DNA from: Pseudomonas sp. CHM02 | GTDB taxonomy: Bacteria > Pseudomonadota > Gammaproteobacteria > Pseudomonadales > Pseudomonadaceae | NCBI RefSeq assembly: GCF_000612585.1 | Contig: NZ_JFCA01000008.1 | Location: forward strand, 62,001-126,000 | Direction: 5' to 3' | DNA length: 64,000 bases | Part shown: positions 46,313 to 54,538 of the stretch, in pieces | Layout: every line of letters starts with the position of its first letter | How positions within the stretch are numbered: the first letter of the stretch is position 1 | Program-made: the position numbers and the translations under genes | Notes under the pieces: generated by a model | What the model was told of the DNA's origin: nothing | The model's input: the letters and a program-made list of their open reading frames with translations, nothing else | The model's database searches: none

Positions 46313-47008
46313 ATGAGCATCATGCGGACAGCTCTACCCTTGGTTCTGCTAACCGGAGTATTGACAGGTTGCGCAGGCTTGCAAAAAACCGATTGGCCCA
46401 CCTGCGCTGCGGTTGGCGGCGTGACCGGTGCGGCGATCGGTGCCACTGAAAGCTCGGCTTATGCCGGCGCAGGTGCGCTGCTGATCGGCGGCATGGCCGG
46501 CGCCTATTGCTGGGTGCACGGCGATGGCGACGAAGATGGCGATGGCGTGCCGGACAGCCGCGACAAGTGCCCGGGCACGCCGAAAGGTGTGCAGGTCGAT
46601 GCCGATGGTTGCCCACCCGCACCGCCACCAGCTGTGGTTGAGGAGGTCGTGGTGGTCAAGGAAGAAACCATCGTGATTCGCGATGTGCACTTCCAGTTCG
46701 ATTCGGCCAAGTTGACGGCGGCGGATAAAACCAAGCTCGATACCATCGCCACGCGCTTGAAACAGGAAGCCCCGACCGCCCAACTGCGGGTCAGTGGCCA
46801 CACCGACAGCGTCGGCAAAGACGCCTACAACCAGAAACTTTCGGAAAAACGCGCCCACTCGGTTACCGATTACCTGATCGGCGCCGGTGTACCACGCAGC
46901 AATTTTGTATCGGTGACCGGTGCGGGCGAGAGCCACCCCGTAGCCGACAACAAAACCGCTGAAGGCCGCGCCTTGAACCGCCGTACGGAAATCCAGATCA
47001 ACCGCTGA
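46313..47008 (+). CDS. OmpA-family outer-membrane lipoprotein
   Basis: 231 aa. A lipobox (LLTGVLTGC) follows the signal sequence. A glycine-rich hydrophobic segment (GGVTGAAIGA, then GAGALLIGGMAGAY) is followed by a short Ca-binding-like repeat (DGDEDGDGVPDSRDKCPGTP) and the OmpA C-terminal peptidoglycan-binding domain (FQFDSAKL and SGHTDSVGKDAYNQKLSEKR, then NRRTEIQI). The ATG at 46313 has an AGGAGAAA ribosome site. It probably tethers the outer membrane to peptidoglycan. The upstream open frame to 46220 is not supported. Confidence 0.9.
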   Translation: MSIMRTALPLVLLTGVLTGCAGLQKTDWPTCAAVGGVTGAAIGATESSAYAGAGALLIGGMAGAYCWVHGDGDEDGDGVPDSRDKCPGTPKGVQVDADGCPPAPPPAVVEEVVVVKEETIVIRDVHFQFDSAKLTAADKTKLDTIATRLKQEAPTAQLRVSGHTDSVGKDAYNQKLSEKRAHSVTDYLIGAGVPRSNFVSVTGAGESHPVADNKTAEGRALNRRTEIQINR

Positions 47009-47166
47009 CGGCCCTTGCCCCTGTGGGATCCACAGGGGCATTGCTGCCAATCCTCCCCCTTTATTAACTTTTTTGAACCTTCACTGGCAAAGCGCCTGTG
47101 GAAGTCGTTACTGTGCGTCCAAAGAAAAAACTACAAATGATTGTCGAAAGAATTCAGGGGAGCCCC

Positions 47167-47928
47167 ATGATGCGTAAGGTTTTACTGCTGGCCCTGTTGG
47201 TCAGCCCCGTTGCCCTGGCCCAAAGCGTCAGTGTTGAAACCAACTCGCTGATGCGCCTGCCCAGTAGCGCCAGCGTGCTGCAACTGGAGCGCCTGGACGT
47301 GGCGGACTACGGCACCTTGCTGATTCCTGCAACCATCAGCCAGGTCAGCGTGGATGAGCTGCACCTGGGCCGCGACGCCCGCATCGCCATTGTCCCCGGC
47401 AACACCGCGCTGCAATTACAGGTGCGCCATGCGCAGTTGGACCACGGCAGTCAGATCACTTCACGCGGTGCTCCCGGTACTCATGAAAAGCCGGCCAAGG
47501 CCGGGCGTGACCTGACCTTGCGCATCAATTCGCTGGTTGCAGACGAACTCTCGGTGGACGCCCGTGGCGGTGCCGGTGCCCAAGGCTATGCCGGCCTGGA
47601 TGGTGCCAACGGTGAAGATCCGGGTTGCACCTGGGGCTCGGCCGGTCGTGGCGCCAATGGCGATAACGGCGGCGATGGCTTGCCCGGCGCGGCCGGTGCG
47701 CAGGTGCGGGTCGAGTTGCCGCAGGACTTCCCGGCGCAGCAGATCAAAGTCTGGGTCGATGGCGGTGCGGGCGGTTTGGCCGGTACGGCGGGCAAGCCTG
47801 GTAAAGGTGGACAGTCGAAGGGGTGCCTGGTGTACCGCGCCGATGGCGGCGAGAAGGGCCGCCCAGGGTTGGAAGGGCGGCCGGGGCCGGCTGGGCCTGC
47901 GGGGACTGTGACTATTCAGCGCCTGTAG
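47167..47928 (+). CDS. Secreted collagen-like repeat protein
   Basis: 253 aa from the first of two consecutive ATGs, after a GGGGAG ribosome site. A signal peptide (VLLLALLVSPVALAQS) leads to a beta-rich N-terminal half (LRINSLVADELSVDARGG is a repeating strand pattern), then about 100 glycine-rich residues with many G-x-x steps, for example GAQGYAGLDGANGEDPG and GEKGRPGLEGRPGPAGPAG. A single Cys pair lies in this part. I do not recognise a characterised family; collagen-like matrix or surface roles are possible. The stop codon falls inside a REP element. Confidence 0.8.
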   Translation: MMRKVLLLALLVSPVALAQSVSVETNSLMRLPSSASVLQLERLDVADYGTLLIPATISQVSVDELHLGRDARIAIVPGNTALQLQVRHAQLDHGSQITSRGAPGTHEKPAKAGRDLTLRINSLVADELSVDARGGAGAQGYAGLDGANGEDPGCTWGSAGRGANGDNGGDGLPGAAGAQVRVELPQDFPAQQIKVWVDGGAGGLAGTAGKPGKGGQSKGCLVYRADGGEKGRPGLEGRPGPAGPAGTVTIQRL

Positions 47929-48077
47929 TGAGCGGGCTTGCCCCGCGCTGGGGGCGGCGAGGCCGCCCCAATCCAGTCACCGCGTGTTTGCAGTGAGAAA
48001 CAGGTTGTGTGGTTTTAGGGCTGCTTCGCAGCCCGGCGCGGGGCAAGCCCGCTCACCACAGCAAGCCCGCTCACTGC
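47926..48077. repeat. REP element (GTGGTGAGC type) overlapping two convergent stops
   Basis: The left head TAGTGAGCGGGCTTGCCCCG continues as CGCTGGGGGCGGC; the right side has the mirror GCGCGGGGCAAGCCCGCTCA followed by an extra CAAGCCCGCTCACTGC. The TAG of the collagen-like gene (47926-47928) and the TGA of the copD-like gene (complement of 48071-48073) both lie inside the REP ends. The family is the same as that at 32.1 kb. Confidence 0.85.
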
Positions 48078-48538
48078 AACATCGGCCGGGCCGAAGCAAT
48101 CGCCACCACCACCAACCCCACGATCAGATTGATGCCCACCAACCTGCGAATCTGCCCCAGCACCGCAGCCCCCGCCGGCCAATCCTCAGCCGCCACCGCC
48201 TTGCGCAGTTCCGGAAATTTCAACGCCTGGATGCGGATAAACAGCGCCGTCATCACCAGATACAAGCCCATCATCACCTGCACATAACGTGGCGCGGTCT
48301 CAAACCCGCTGAAGCGCAGTTGCAGCAGGCCAATGCCGCTGATCGGCAAAACCGCCACCGCCAACCATACCCACACGAAAAAACGTTGAAACACATTCGC
48401 CCACAGCTTGAGCCGGGCAGGGCCCTCAAGTGCCGCCACAGCGGCGGGGCGCAGGATCATCCAGGCGAAAAACATACCGCCGACCCAGATCAGGGCGGCC
48501 AATACATGCAGGGTGTAAGCGAGGCTAAACGCGGTCAT
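48071..48538 (-). CDS. CopD-family inner-membrane protein
   Basis: 155 aa with four predicted membrane helices. The first has the heme/copper-ligand-type His (AYTLHVLAALIWVGGMFFAW), and LWANVFQRFFVWVWLAVAVL, VMMGLYLVMTALFI and LVGINLIVGLVVVAIAS follow. This resembles the CopD-like (COG5615-type) family of integral-membrane proteins; a copper role is not shown. Its last codons and stop come from a REP element. No partner (copC) is adjacent. Confidence 0.82.
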   Translation of the reverse strand: MTAFSLAYTLHVLAALIWVGGMFFAWMILRPAAVAALEGPARLKLWANVFQRFFVWVWLAVAVLPISGIGLLQLRFSGFETAPRYVQVMMGLYLVMTALFIRIQALKFPELRKAVAAEDWPAGAAVLGQIRRLVGINLIVGLVVVAIASARPMLQ

Positions 48539-48637
48539 TGTGGTACTCCGTTCTGCGCGGGATTAATTAGCGGGGTATGATAGCGGCCGATCCGAACCAC
48601 TGAAAATTTATCCAGCGTTTTTTGCGCCCGACTATCC

Positions 48638-50782
48638 ATGATCAGCACTGAACTCAAAACCACGATCCAGGGCGCCTACTCGCGTTTTCTCGAAGCCAAG
48701 AGCTTGAAACCGCGCTACGGCCAACGCCTGATGATCGCCGAAGTGGCCAAGGTCCTCGGGGATATCGACACCGACGACGAAGGTCGCCGCGAAGGTGAGC
48801 CCGCGGTCGTGGCCGTCGAGGCCGGTACCGGTACCGGCAAGACCGTGGCCTATAGCCTGGCTGCGATCCCCACGGCCAAGGCCGCGGGCAAGCGCCTGGT
48901 GATCGCCACCGCCACGGTCGCCCTGCAGGAGCAGATTGTCTACAAAGACCTGCCCGACCTGATGCGCAACAGCGGCCTGAATTTCACCTTCGCCCTGGCC
49001 AAGGGCCGTGGGCGCTATATGTGCCTGTCCAAGCTCGACGTACTGTTGCAGGAAGGCCACGCGCAAACCGCGACCGCCCAACTGTTCGAAGAAGAAGGCT
49101 TCAAGATCGAGGTCGATGAGGCCAGCCAGAAGCTGTTCACCAGCATGATCGAGAAGCTGGCCGGCAACAAATGGGACGGTGACCGCGACAGCTGGCCCAC
49201 TGCCTTGGAAGACGCCGACTGGGCGCGCCTGACCACCGACCACAGCCAATGCACCAACCGCCATTGCCCCAACTTCGGCCAGTGCGCCTTCTACAAGGCC
49301 CGCGAAGGTATGGGCAAGGTCGATGTGATCGTCACCAACCACGACATGGTCCTGGCCGACCTGGCCCTGGGCGGCGGTGCGGTATTGCCGGACCCGCGCG
49401 ACACCCTGTACGTGTTCGACGAAGGCCATCACCTGCCGGACAAGGCCATCGGCCACTTCGCCCACTACACGCGCTTGCGCTCCACTGCCGACTGGCTGGA
49501 AACCACCGCGAAGAACCTCACCAAGTTGCTGGCCCAGCACCCGCTGCCCGGCGACCTGGGCAAGTTGATCGAACAGGTGCCGGAACTGGCGCGGGAGATC
49601 AAGACCCAGCAGCAGTTCATGTTCAGCGCCTGCGAGCAGGTGGCCGACTTCAAGCCCGGCGAAGACGTCGAGGGCCGTGAGCGGCCACGTCACCGTTTTG
49701 TCGGCGGGCTCATCCCCGAGCACATGCGCGAAATGGGCATCGAGCTGAAGAAGGGCTTTTCACGCCTGACCGACCTCTTCACCCGCCTCACTGATCTGCT
49801 CAAGGAGGGCATGGACGGCGAGGTCAACATCGGCATCGCCAGCAACCAGGCCGAGGAATGGTACCCGCTGTTCGGCAGCCTGTTGTCGCGCTCCCAAGGC
49901 AACTGGGAGCTGTGGACCGCCTTCACTGTCGAAGACCCGGAAGACAACCCGCCCATGGCGCGCTGGCTGACTCTGTCGGAAAGCGGTGCATTGTTCGATA
50001 TCGAGGTCAACGCCAGCCCGATCCTGGCCGCCGAAATGCTGCGCCGCAACCTGTGGAACGTGGCCTATGGCTGCCTGGTGACCTCGGCCACGCTGACTGC
50101 CCTGGGCACCTTCGACCGCTTCCGCATGCGCGCCGGCCTGCCGAAAAAGGCCGTCACCGCGGTGGTGCCGAGCCCGTTCCATCACGCTGACGCGGGGGTG
50201 CTGCGGGTGCCGGACCTCAAGGCCGACCCACGGGATGCGGCGGCCCACACGGCCGCGATCATCCGTGACCTGCCGGAGCTGGTGGAAGGTTCACGCGGTA
50301 CGCTGGTGCTGTTTTCGTCACGCAAACAGATGCAGGACGTGTTCGACGGCCTCGACCGCGACTGGCGCAAGCAGGTGTTCATCCAGGGCAACCTGTCCAA
50401 GCAGGAAACCCTGAACAAGCACAAGGCGCGCGTCGACGGTGGCGACTCCAGCGTACTGTTCGGCCTGGCGAGCTTTGCCGAAGGCGTGGACTTGCCGGGC
50501 GCCTACTGCGAACACGTGGTGATCGCCAAGATTCCGTTCTCGGTGCCGGATGATCCGGTCGAGGCGGCCCTGGCCGAGTGGATCGAGGCACGGGGCGGTA
50601 ATCCGTTCATGGAAATCTCGGTGCCGGATGCTTCCTTGAAGCTGGTCCAGGCCTGCGGTCGCTTGCTGCGTACCGAAGAGGACCGGGGCACCATCACGTT
50701 GCTCGACCGCCGTTTGGTCACCCAGCGCTATGGCAAGGCTATCCTCAATGCCTTGCCGCCGTTCAGGCGCGAAATTTCTTAA
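48638..50782 (+). CDS. dinG: ATP-dependent DNA helicase DinG
   Basis: 714 aa, full length. This superfamily 2 iron-sulfur helicase unwinds DNA 5'-to-3', including R-loops and forked DNA. Walker A is EAGTGTGKTVAYSLA. The four FeS cysteines lie between it and the DE-box: RYMCLSK, then QCTNRHCPNFGQCAF. The DEAH-type box reads VFDEGHHL, and QACGRLLRTEEDRG is motif VI. It stands alone; its 99-bp upstream gap holds the promoter. It matches the DinG of other pseudomonads. Confidence 0.95.
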   Translation: MISTELKTTIQGAYSRFLEAKSLKPRYGQRLMIAEVAKVLGDIDTDDEGRREGEPAVVAVEAGTGTGKTVAYSLAAIPTAKAAGKRLVIATATVALQEQIVYKDLPDLMRNSGLNFTFALAKGRGRYMCLSKLDVLLQEGHAQTATAQLFEEEGFKIEVDEASQKLFTSMIEKLAGNKWDGDRDSWPTALEDADWARLTTDHSQCTNRHCPNFGQCAFYKAREGMGKVDVIVTNHDMVLADLALGGGAVLPDPRDTLYVFDEGHHLPDKAIGHFAHYTRLRSTADWLETTAKNLTKLLAQHPLPGDLGKLIEQVPELAREIKTQQQFMFSACEQVADFKPGEDVEGRERPRHRFVGGLIPEHMREMGIELKKGFSRLTDLFTRLTDLLKEGMDGEVNIGIASNQAEEWYPLFGSLLSRSQGNWELWTAFTVEDPEDNPPMARWLTLSESGALFDIEVNASPILAAEMLRRNLWNVAYGCLVTSATLTALGTFDRFRMRAGLPKKAVTAVVPSPFHHADAGVLRVPDLKADPRDAAAHTAAIIRDLPELVEGSRGTLVLFSSRKQMQDVFDGLDRDWRKQVFIQGNLSKQETLNKHKARVDGGDSSVLFGLASFAEGVDLPGAYCEHVVIAKIPFSVPDDPVEAALAEWIEARGGNPFMEISVPDASLKLVQACGRLLRTEEDRGTITLLDRRLVTQRYGKAILNALPPFRREIS

Positions 50783-50870
50783 GCCACCGTGGGCGAATGC
50801 GCCCACTTCGTGGTCTATCTCAATTATGTCATCAGGCCATTCGCCGGCCGTCTGGGAGAACCTTGTTCGT

Positions 50871-53168
50871 ATGATTCGCACGCTGCCCGCACTTTTTGCC
50901 TTGTTGCTCGCCGCGCCGTTGATGGCCGCGCCTGCCGGGCAACAGACCTTGTTCAACTTCGTCCGGCCTGCCGATGTGGTCAAGGTGGCGACCCAGGACG
51001 CCAGCCTGCCGCAATACAACGCCGAACAAACGGCCGAAGGCGAAGTGCTGCGCCGCATTACCTTCAACCCGGCCGCCGAACCGAGCCTGGTCCTCAGCCC
51101 GCAGACCGGAGCCTGGGACTGGTCCCAGTCGGGTGCCATGAGCCTGCGTATCCAGAGTGCGATGGACTGGGCGTTGACACTCTACGTCAAGGTGCAGAGC
51201 GCGGATGGCAAGACCCTGGTCAGCCGCATCGACCTGCCCGCCGGCCCGGCCCAGACCTTGCTGGTGCCACTGCAGGCCAATTCGCCGCTGAGCCAGGGCA
51301 TGAAGGCCGGCCCACCGATGCCGATCACCGTGGACGGCCAGCGCGTGTTGCTGGCCAGCAGCGCGGGCGAGATCGACCGCAGCCAGGTGGTCTCGGTGAC
51401 CTTGTCGATGATCAAGCCCAACGCCGCCCAAAGCATTCTGCTGGAGCGCTTTGGCGTGCAGGACAGCGAGCCGGTGCTGAAGGCCGCCTACAGCGAACTG
51501 GTGGATGCCTATGGTCAATCCACCCGTGCGCGCTGGCCGGAAAAAGTCAGCAGCGACGAGCAGCTCAAGGCCGCTGCCGCCAAGGAGCAACAGCAGCTCC
51601 AGGGCTGGCTGGCCACGCGGGACAAATCCGCGCTGGACCCATACGGCGGCTGGAACAAAGGCCCGGCGTTCGACGCCAGCGGGTTTTTCCGCACCGAGAA
51701 GCGCGACGGTCGCTGGTACCTGGTGACGCCGGAGGGGCATCCGTTCTACTCACTGGGCGTCAATACCGTGGCCCCGGACAACAGCCAGACCTACGTGGCA
51801 GGCCGAGAATGGATGTTCGCAGCGTTGCCCAAGGGCGGCGAACCCTTCGACAAGTACTACGGCAGCAGTGACAACCGCACCGGCAATGGCGCGGGCGAAG
51901 GCCGCAGCTTTGCTGCCGGGCGTTGGTATGACTTTTACGGAGCCAACCTGCAGCGCACGTATGGCGGTGACGGGTTTGACCAGAAACGCTGGGTGACCCA
52001 CACCCTCGACCGCCTGCAAGCCTGGGGTTTCAACACCGTCGGCAACTGGAGCGACGAGGACCTGGCCACCGCCGACCGCGTGCCCTACACCTTGCCGCTG
52101 TCGATTGTCGGCGACTACGCCAGCATCAGCACCGGCACCGACTGGTGGGGCGGCATGCCCGATCCCTTCGACCCACGCTTTGCCATGGCCACCGAGCGCG
52201 CCGTGGCCATTGCTGCCCGTGACCATCGTGATGACCCGTGGCTGATCGGCTTCTTTGCCGACAACGAATTGGCCTGGGCCGGCCCTGGCGATGATCCAAA
52301 GTCCCGTTACGCCTTGGCCTACGGCACACTGCGCATGACCACCGACGTCCCGGCCAAACGTGCGTTCCTCAAGCAACTGCGCGACAAATACCGCAACGAA
52401 GAAGGCTTGTCGAAAGCCTGGGGCATCGAACTGAAAGGCTGGGAGCTGATGGAAGACCCAGGCTTCGAACCACCGATGCCGAGCCCCGAGCACCCGGAAA
52501 TCGAAGCGGACTTCAAATACTTCCAGAAGACCTTCGCCGATGCCTACTTCAAGACCATTTCCGACTCGCTGAAATGGCACGCTCCCCATCAACTGCTGCT
52601 GGGTGGCCGTTATGCGGTCAGCACGCCGGAAGCCGTGGCCTCCTGTGCGCAATATTGCGATGTGTTGAGTTTCAATATGTACACCCTCAAACCCCAGGAC
52701 GGTTACGACTTCGCCGCCTTGCGAGCGTTGGACAAACCGGTGCTGATCACCGAATTCAACTTCGGCTCGGCTGACCGCGGGCCGTTCTGGGGCGGTGTGA
52801 CCCAGTTGGCCAAGGAAGAGGACCGTGGCGCGGCCTATGGCAATTTCCTCAAGCAGGCCATGGCCGAGCCGTCGATTGTCGGTGTGCACTGGTTCCAGTA
52901 CCTGGACCAGCCGGTGACCGGGCGTTTGCTGGACGGTGAGAATGGCCACTTTGGCCTGGTCGGCATCACCGACGTACCCTTCCAGGGCTTTGTCGAGAGC
53001 GTGCGCAAAAGCAACCTGGCGGCGGTCGACCAACTGGGCAAGGAAGCGGAAAAGGCCAAGGCGGCAGGCGCCGCGCGTGAAAGCGAGGGTGGCCGGGCCG
53101 GGCATGAGGGCAAAGGCCCGGGGCAGGGCGCCGGGCATGCGGGTGGGCACGCTGGAAATGGTCATTGA
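50871..53168 (+). CDS. Secreted agarase-like glycoside hydrolase
   Basis: 765 aa. The ATG at 50871 gives a signal peptide (LPALFALLLAAPLMAAPAGQ). An N-terminal beta-sandwich is followed by a clan GH-A-type barrel with GPAFDASGFFRTEKRDGRWYL and HPFYSLGVNTV. The two candidate catalytic glutamates lie in GFFADNELAWAG (acid/base, N-E pair) and PVLITEFNFGS (nucleophile). It ends in a low-complexity Gly/His/Lys tail of about 40 residues. It resembles GH50/beta-agarase proteins, but the substrate in a soil or plant pseudomonad is uncertain. No other polysaccharide gene is adjacent. Confidence 0.78.
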   Translation: MIRTLPALFALLLAAPLMAAPAGQQTLFNFVRPADVVKVATQDASLPQYNAEQTAEGEVLRRITFNPAAEPSLVLSPQTGAWDWSQSGAMSLRIQSAMDWALTLYVKVQSADGKTLVSRIDLPAGPAQTLLVPLQANSPLSQGMKAGPPMPITVDGQRVLLASSAGEIDRSQVVSVTLSMIKPNAAQSILLERFGVQDSEPVLKAAYSELVDAYGQSTRARWPEKVSSDEQLKAAAAKEQQQLQGWLATRDKSALDPYGGWNKGPAFDASGFFRTEKRDGRWYLVTPEGHPFYSLGVNTVAPDNSQTYVAGREWMFAALPKGGEPFDKYYGSSDNRTGNGAGEGRSFAAGRWYDFYGANLQRTYGGDGFDQKRWVTHTLDRLQAWGFNTVGNWSDEDLATADRVPYTLPLSIVGDYASISTGTDWWGGMPDPFDPRFAMATERAVAIAARDHRDDPWLIGFFADNELAWAGPGDDPKSRYALAYGTLRMTTDVPAKRAFLKQLRDKYRNEEGLSKAWGIELKGWELMEDPGFEPPMPSPEHPEIEADFKYFQKTFADAYFKTISDSLKWHAPHQLLLGGRYAVSTPEAVASCAQYCDVLSFNMYTLKPQDGYDFAALRALDKPVLITEFNFGSADRGPFWGGVTQLAKEEDRGAAYGNFLKQAMAEPSIVGVHWFQYLDQPVTGRLLDGENGHFGLVGITDVPFQGFVESVRKSNLAAVDQLGKEAEKAKAAGAARESEGGRAGHEGKGPGQGAGHAGGHAGNGH

Positions 53169-53210
53169 TTGAGTGCTGACGGGTTCACAAAACCCACAAG
53201 GGCTGGAACA

Positions 53211-54395
53211 ATGTCGGCCACTTTTTTTGATGTTTTCGAGGGCGCTCAGGTGCAGATTCAGGGTCATTACGAACTCCAGTTCGAAGCGGTACGTGAAGCG
53301 TTCGCCGCCTTGTTCGATGACCCTCAGGAGCGTGGTGCCGGGCTCTGCATCCAGATCGGCGGTGAAACCGTCGTCGACCTGTGGGCCGGCACCGCCGACA
53401 AGGACGGTGCCGAGGCCTGGCACAGCGACACCATCGTCAACCTGTTCTCCTGCACCAAGACCTTCACCGCCGTCACAGCCCTGCAATTGGTGGCCGAAGG
53501 CAAATTGCAACTTGATGCGCCGGTCGCCAACTACTGGCCTGAGTTTGCGGCAGCCGGAAAAGAAGCCATCACCCTGCGCCAGTTGCTCTGCCATCAGGCC
53601 GGGTTGCCGGCGATCCGCGAGATGCTGCCGACCGAGGCGCTCTACGACTGGCAACTGATGGTCGACACCCTGGCGGCCGAAGCCCCGTGGTGGACGCCGG
53701 GTCAAGGCCATGGCTACGAGGCGATCACCTATGGCTGGCTGGTCGGCGAATTGCTGCGTCGTGCCGATGGGCGCGGGCCGGGAGAGTCCATCGTGGCGCG
53801 GGTTGCACGGCCATTGGGGCTGGACTTCCATGTGGGCCTGGCGGATGAAGAGTTTTATCGCGTCGCACATATAGCGCGCAGCAAAGGCACTATGGGCGAT
53901 GAAGCGGCACAGCGTTTATTGCAAGTAATGATGCGTGAACCCACGGCCATGACTACGCGCGCATTTGCCAATCCACCGTCTATTCTGACCAGCACTAATA
54001 AACCTGAATGGCGCCGTATGCAGCAGCCAGCGGCAAATGGTCACGGTAATGCACGTAGCCTGGCGGGTTTTTATAGCGGATTGTTGGACGGTAGTTTGCT
54101 CGAAGCCGATATGCTTGAACAACTGACCCGCGAACACAGTATCGGGCCGGATAAAACATTATTGACGCAAACCCGTTTTGGCCTGGGCTGCATGTTGGAT
54201 CAGCCACAGCTGCCTAACGCGACCTTCGGCCTTGGCCCGCGTGCTTTCGGGCATCCGGGCGCCGGTGGTTCGGTCGGGTTTGCCGACCCTGAGCACGATG
54301 TAGCATTTGGTTTCGTGACTAATACATTGGGGCCTTACGTACTTATGGACCCACGGGCACAGAAGTTGGTCGGAATATTGGCCGGTTGTCTGTAA
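53211..54395 (+). CDS. Serine hydrolase of the beta-lactamase/EstB esterase family
   Basis: 394 aa. The S-x-x-K motif is Ser80-Cys-Thr-Lys83 in LFSCTKTFTAV, and YEAITYGWLVGELL supplies the Tyr. The C-terminal HPGAGGSVGFADP block stands where class C beta-lactamases have K-T-G. Length and motifs match carboxylesterases of the EstB type rather than true beta-lactamases, and no signal peptide is seen. The ATG at 53211 has no strong ribosome site. From about 53850 on the codon use is visibly more AT-rich at third positions than in the first half. Confidence 0.85.
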   Translation: MSATFFDVFEGAQVQIQGHYELQFEAVREAFAALFDDPQERGAGLCIQIGGETVVDLWAGTADKDGAEAWHSDTIVNLFSCTKTFTAVTALQLVAEGKLQLDAPVANYWPEFAAAGKEAITLRQLLCHQAGLPAIREMLPTEALYDWQLMVDTLAAEAPWWTPGQGHGYEAITYGWLVGELLRRADGRGPGESIVARVARPLGLDFHVGLADEEFYRVAHIARSKGTMGDEAAQRLLQVMMREPTAMTTRAFANPPSILTSTNKPEWRRMQQPAANGHGNARSLAGFYSGLLDGSLLEADMLEQLTREHSIGPDKTLLTQTRFGLGCMLDQPQLPNATFGLGPRAFGHPGAGGSVGFADPEHDVAFGFVTNTLGPYVLMDPRAQKLVGILAGCL

Positions 54396-54538
54396 ACCCC
54401 TTGCTGTTTCACGTTTTTTTGTTACAAAGGCAACTATAAGAAGGCGCTGAACGAAATGATGTAACTTTAATGTTCTGTAAGCGTCTGTTTAACGGGTCAT
54501 CCAGACCCCCGTTTCTTTTCTCATTTTGTGGATATCTC

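Noticed and set aside
47167..47928. Phage tail-fibre protein as an alternative for the collagen-like gene
   Set aside because: There is a clear signal peptide, and no phage structural, integrase or lysis genes are nearby.
51750..53870. A 706-codon open frame antisense to the agarase-like and EstB-like genes
   Set aside because: It spans two genes of recognisable families with conserved motifs and shows no domain of its own.
53211..54395. Class C beta-lactamase (ampC)
   Set aside because: The S-x-x-K motif is present, but no signal peptide and no K-T-G motif are seen; the C-terminal HPGAGG block fits EstB-type esterases.
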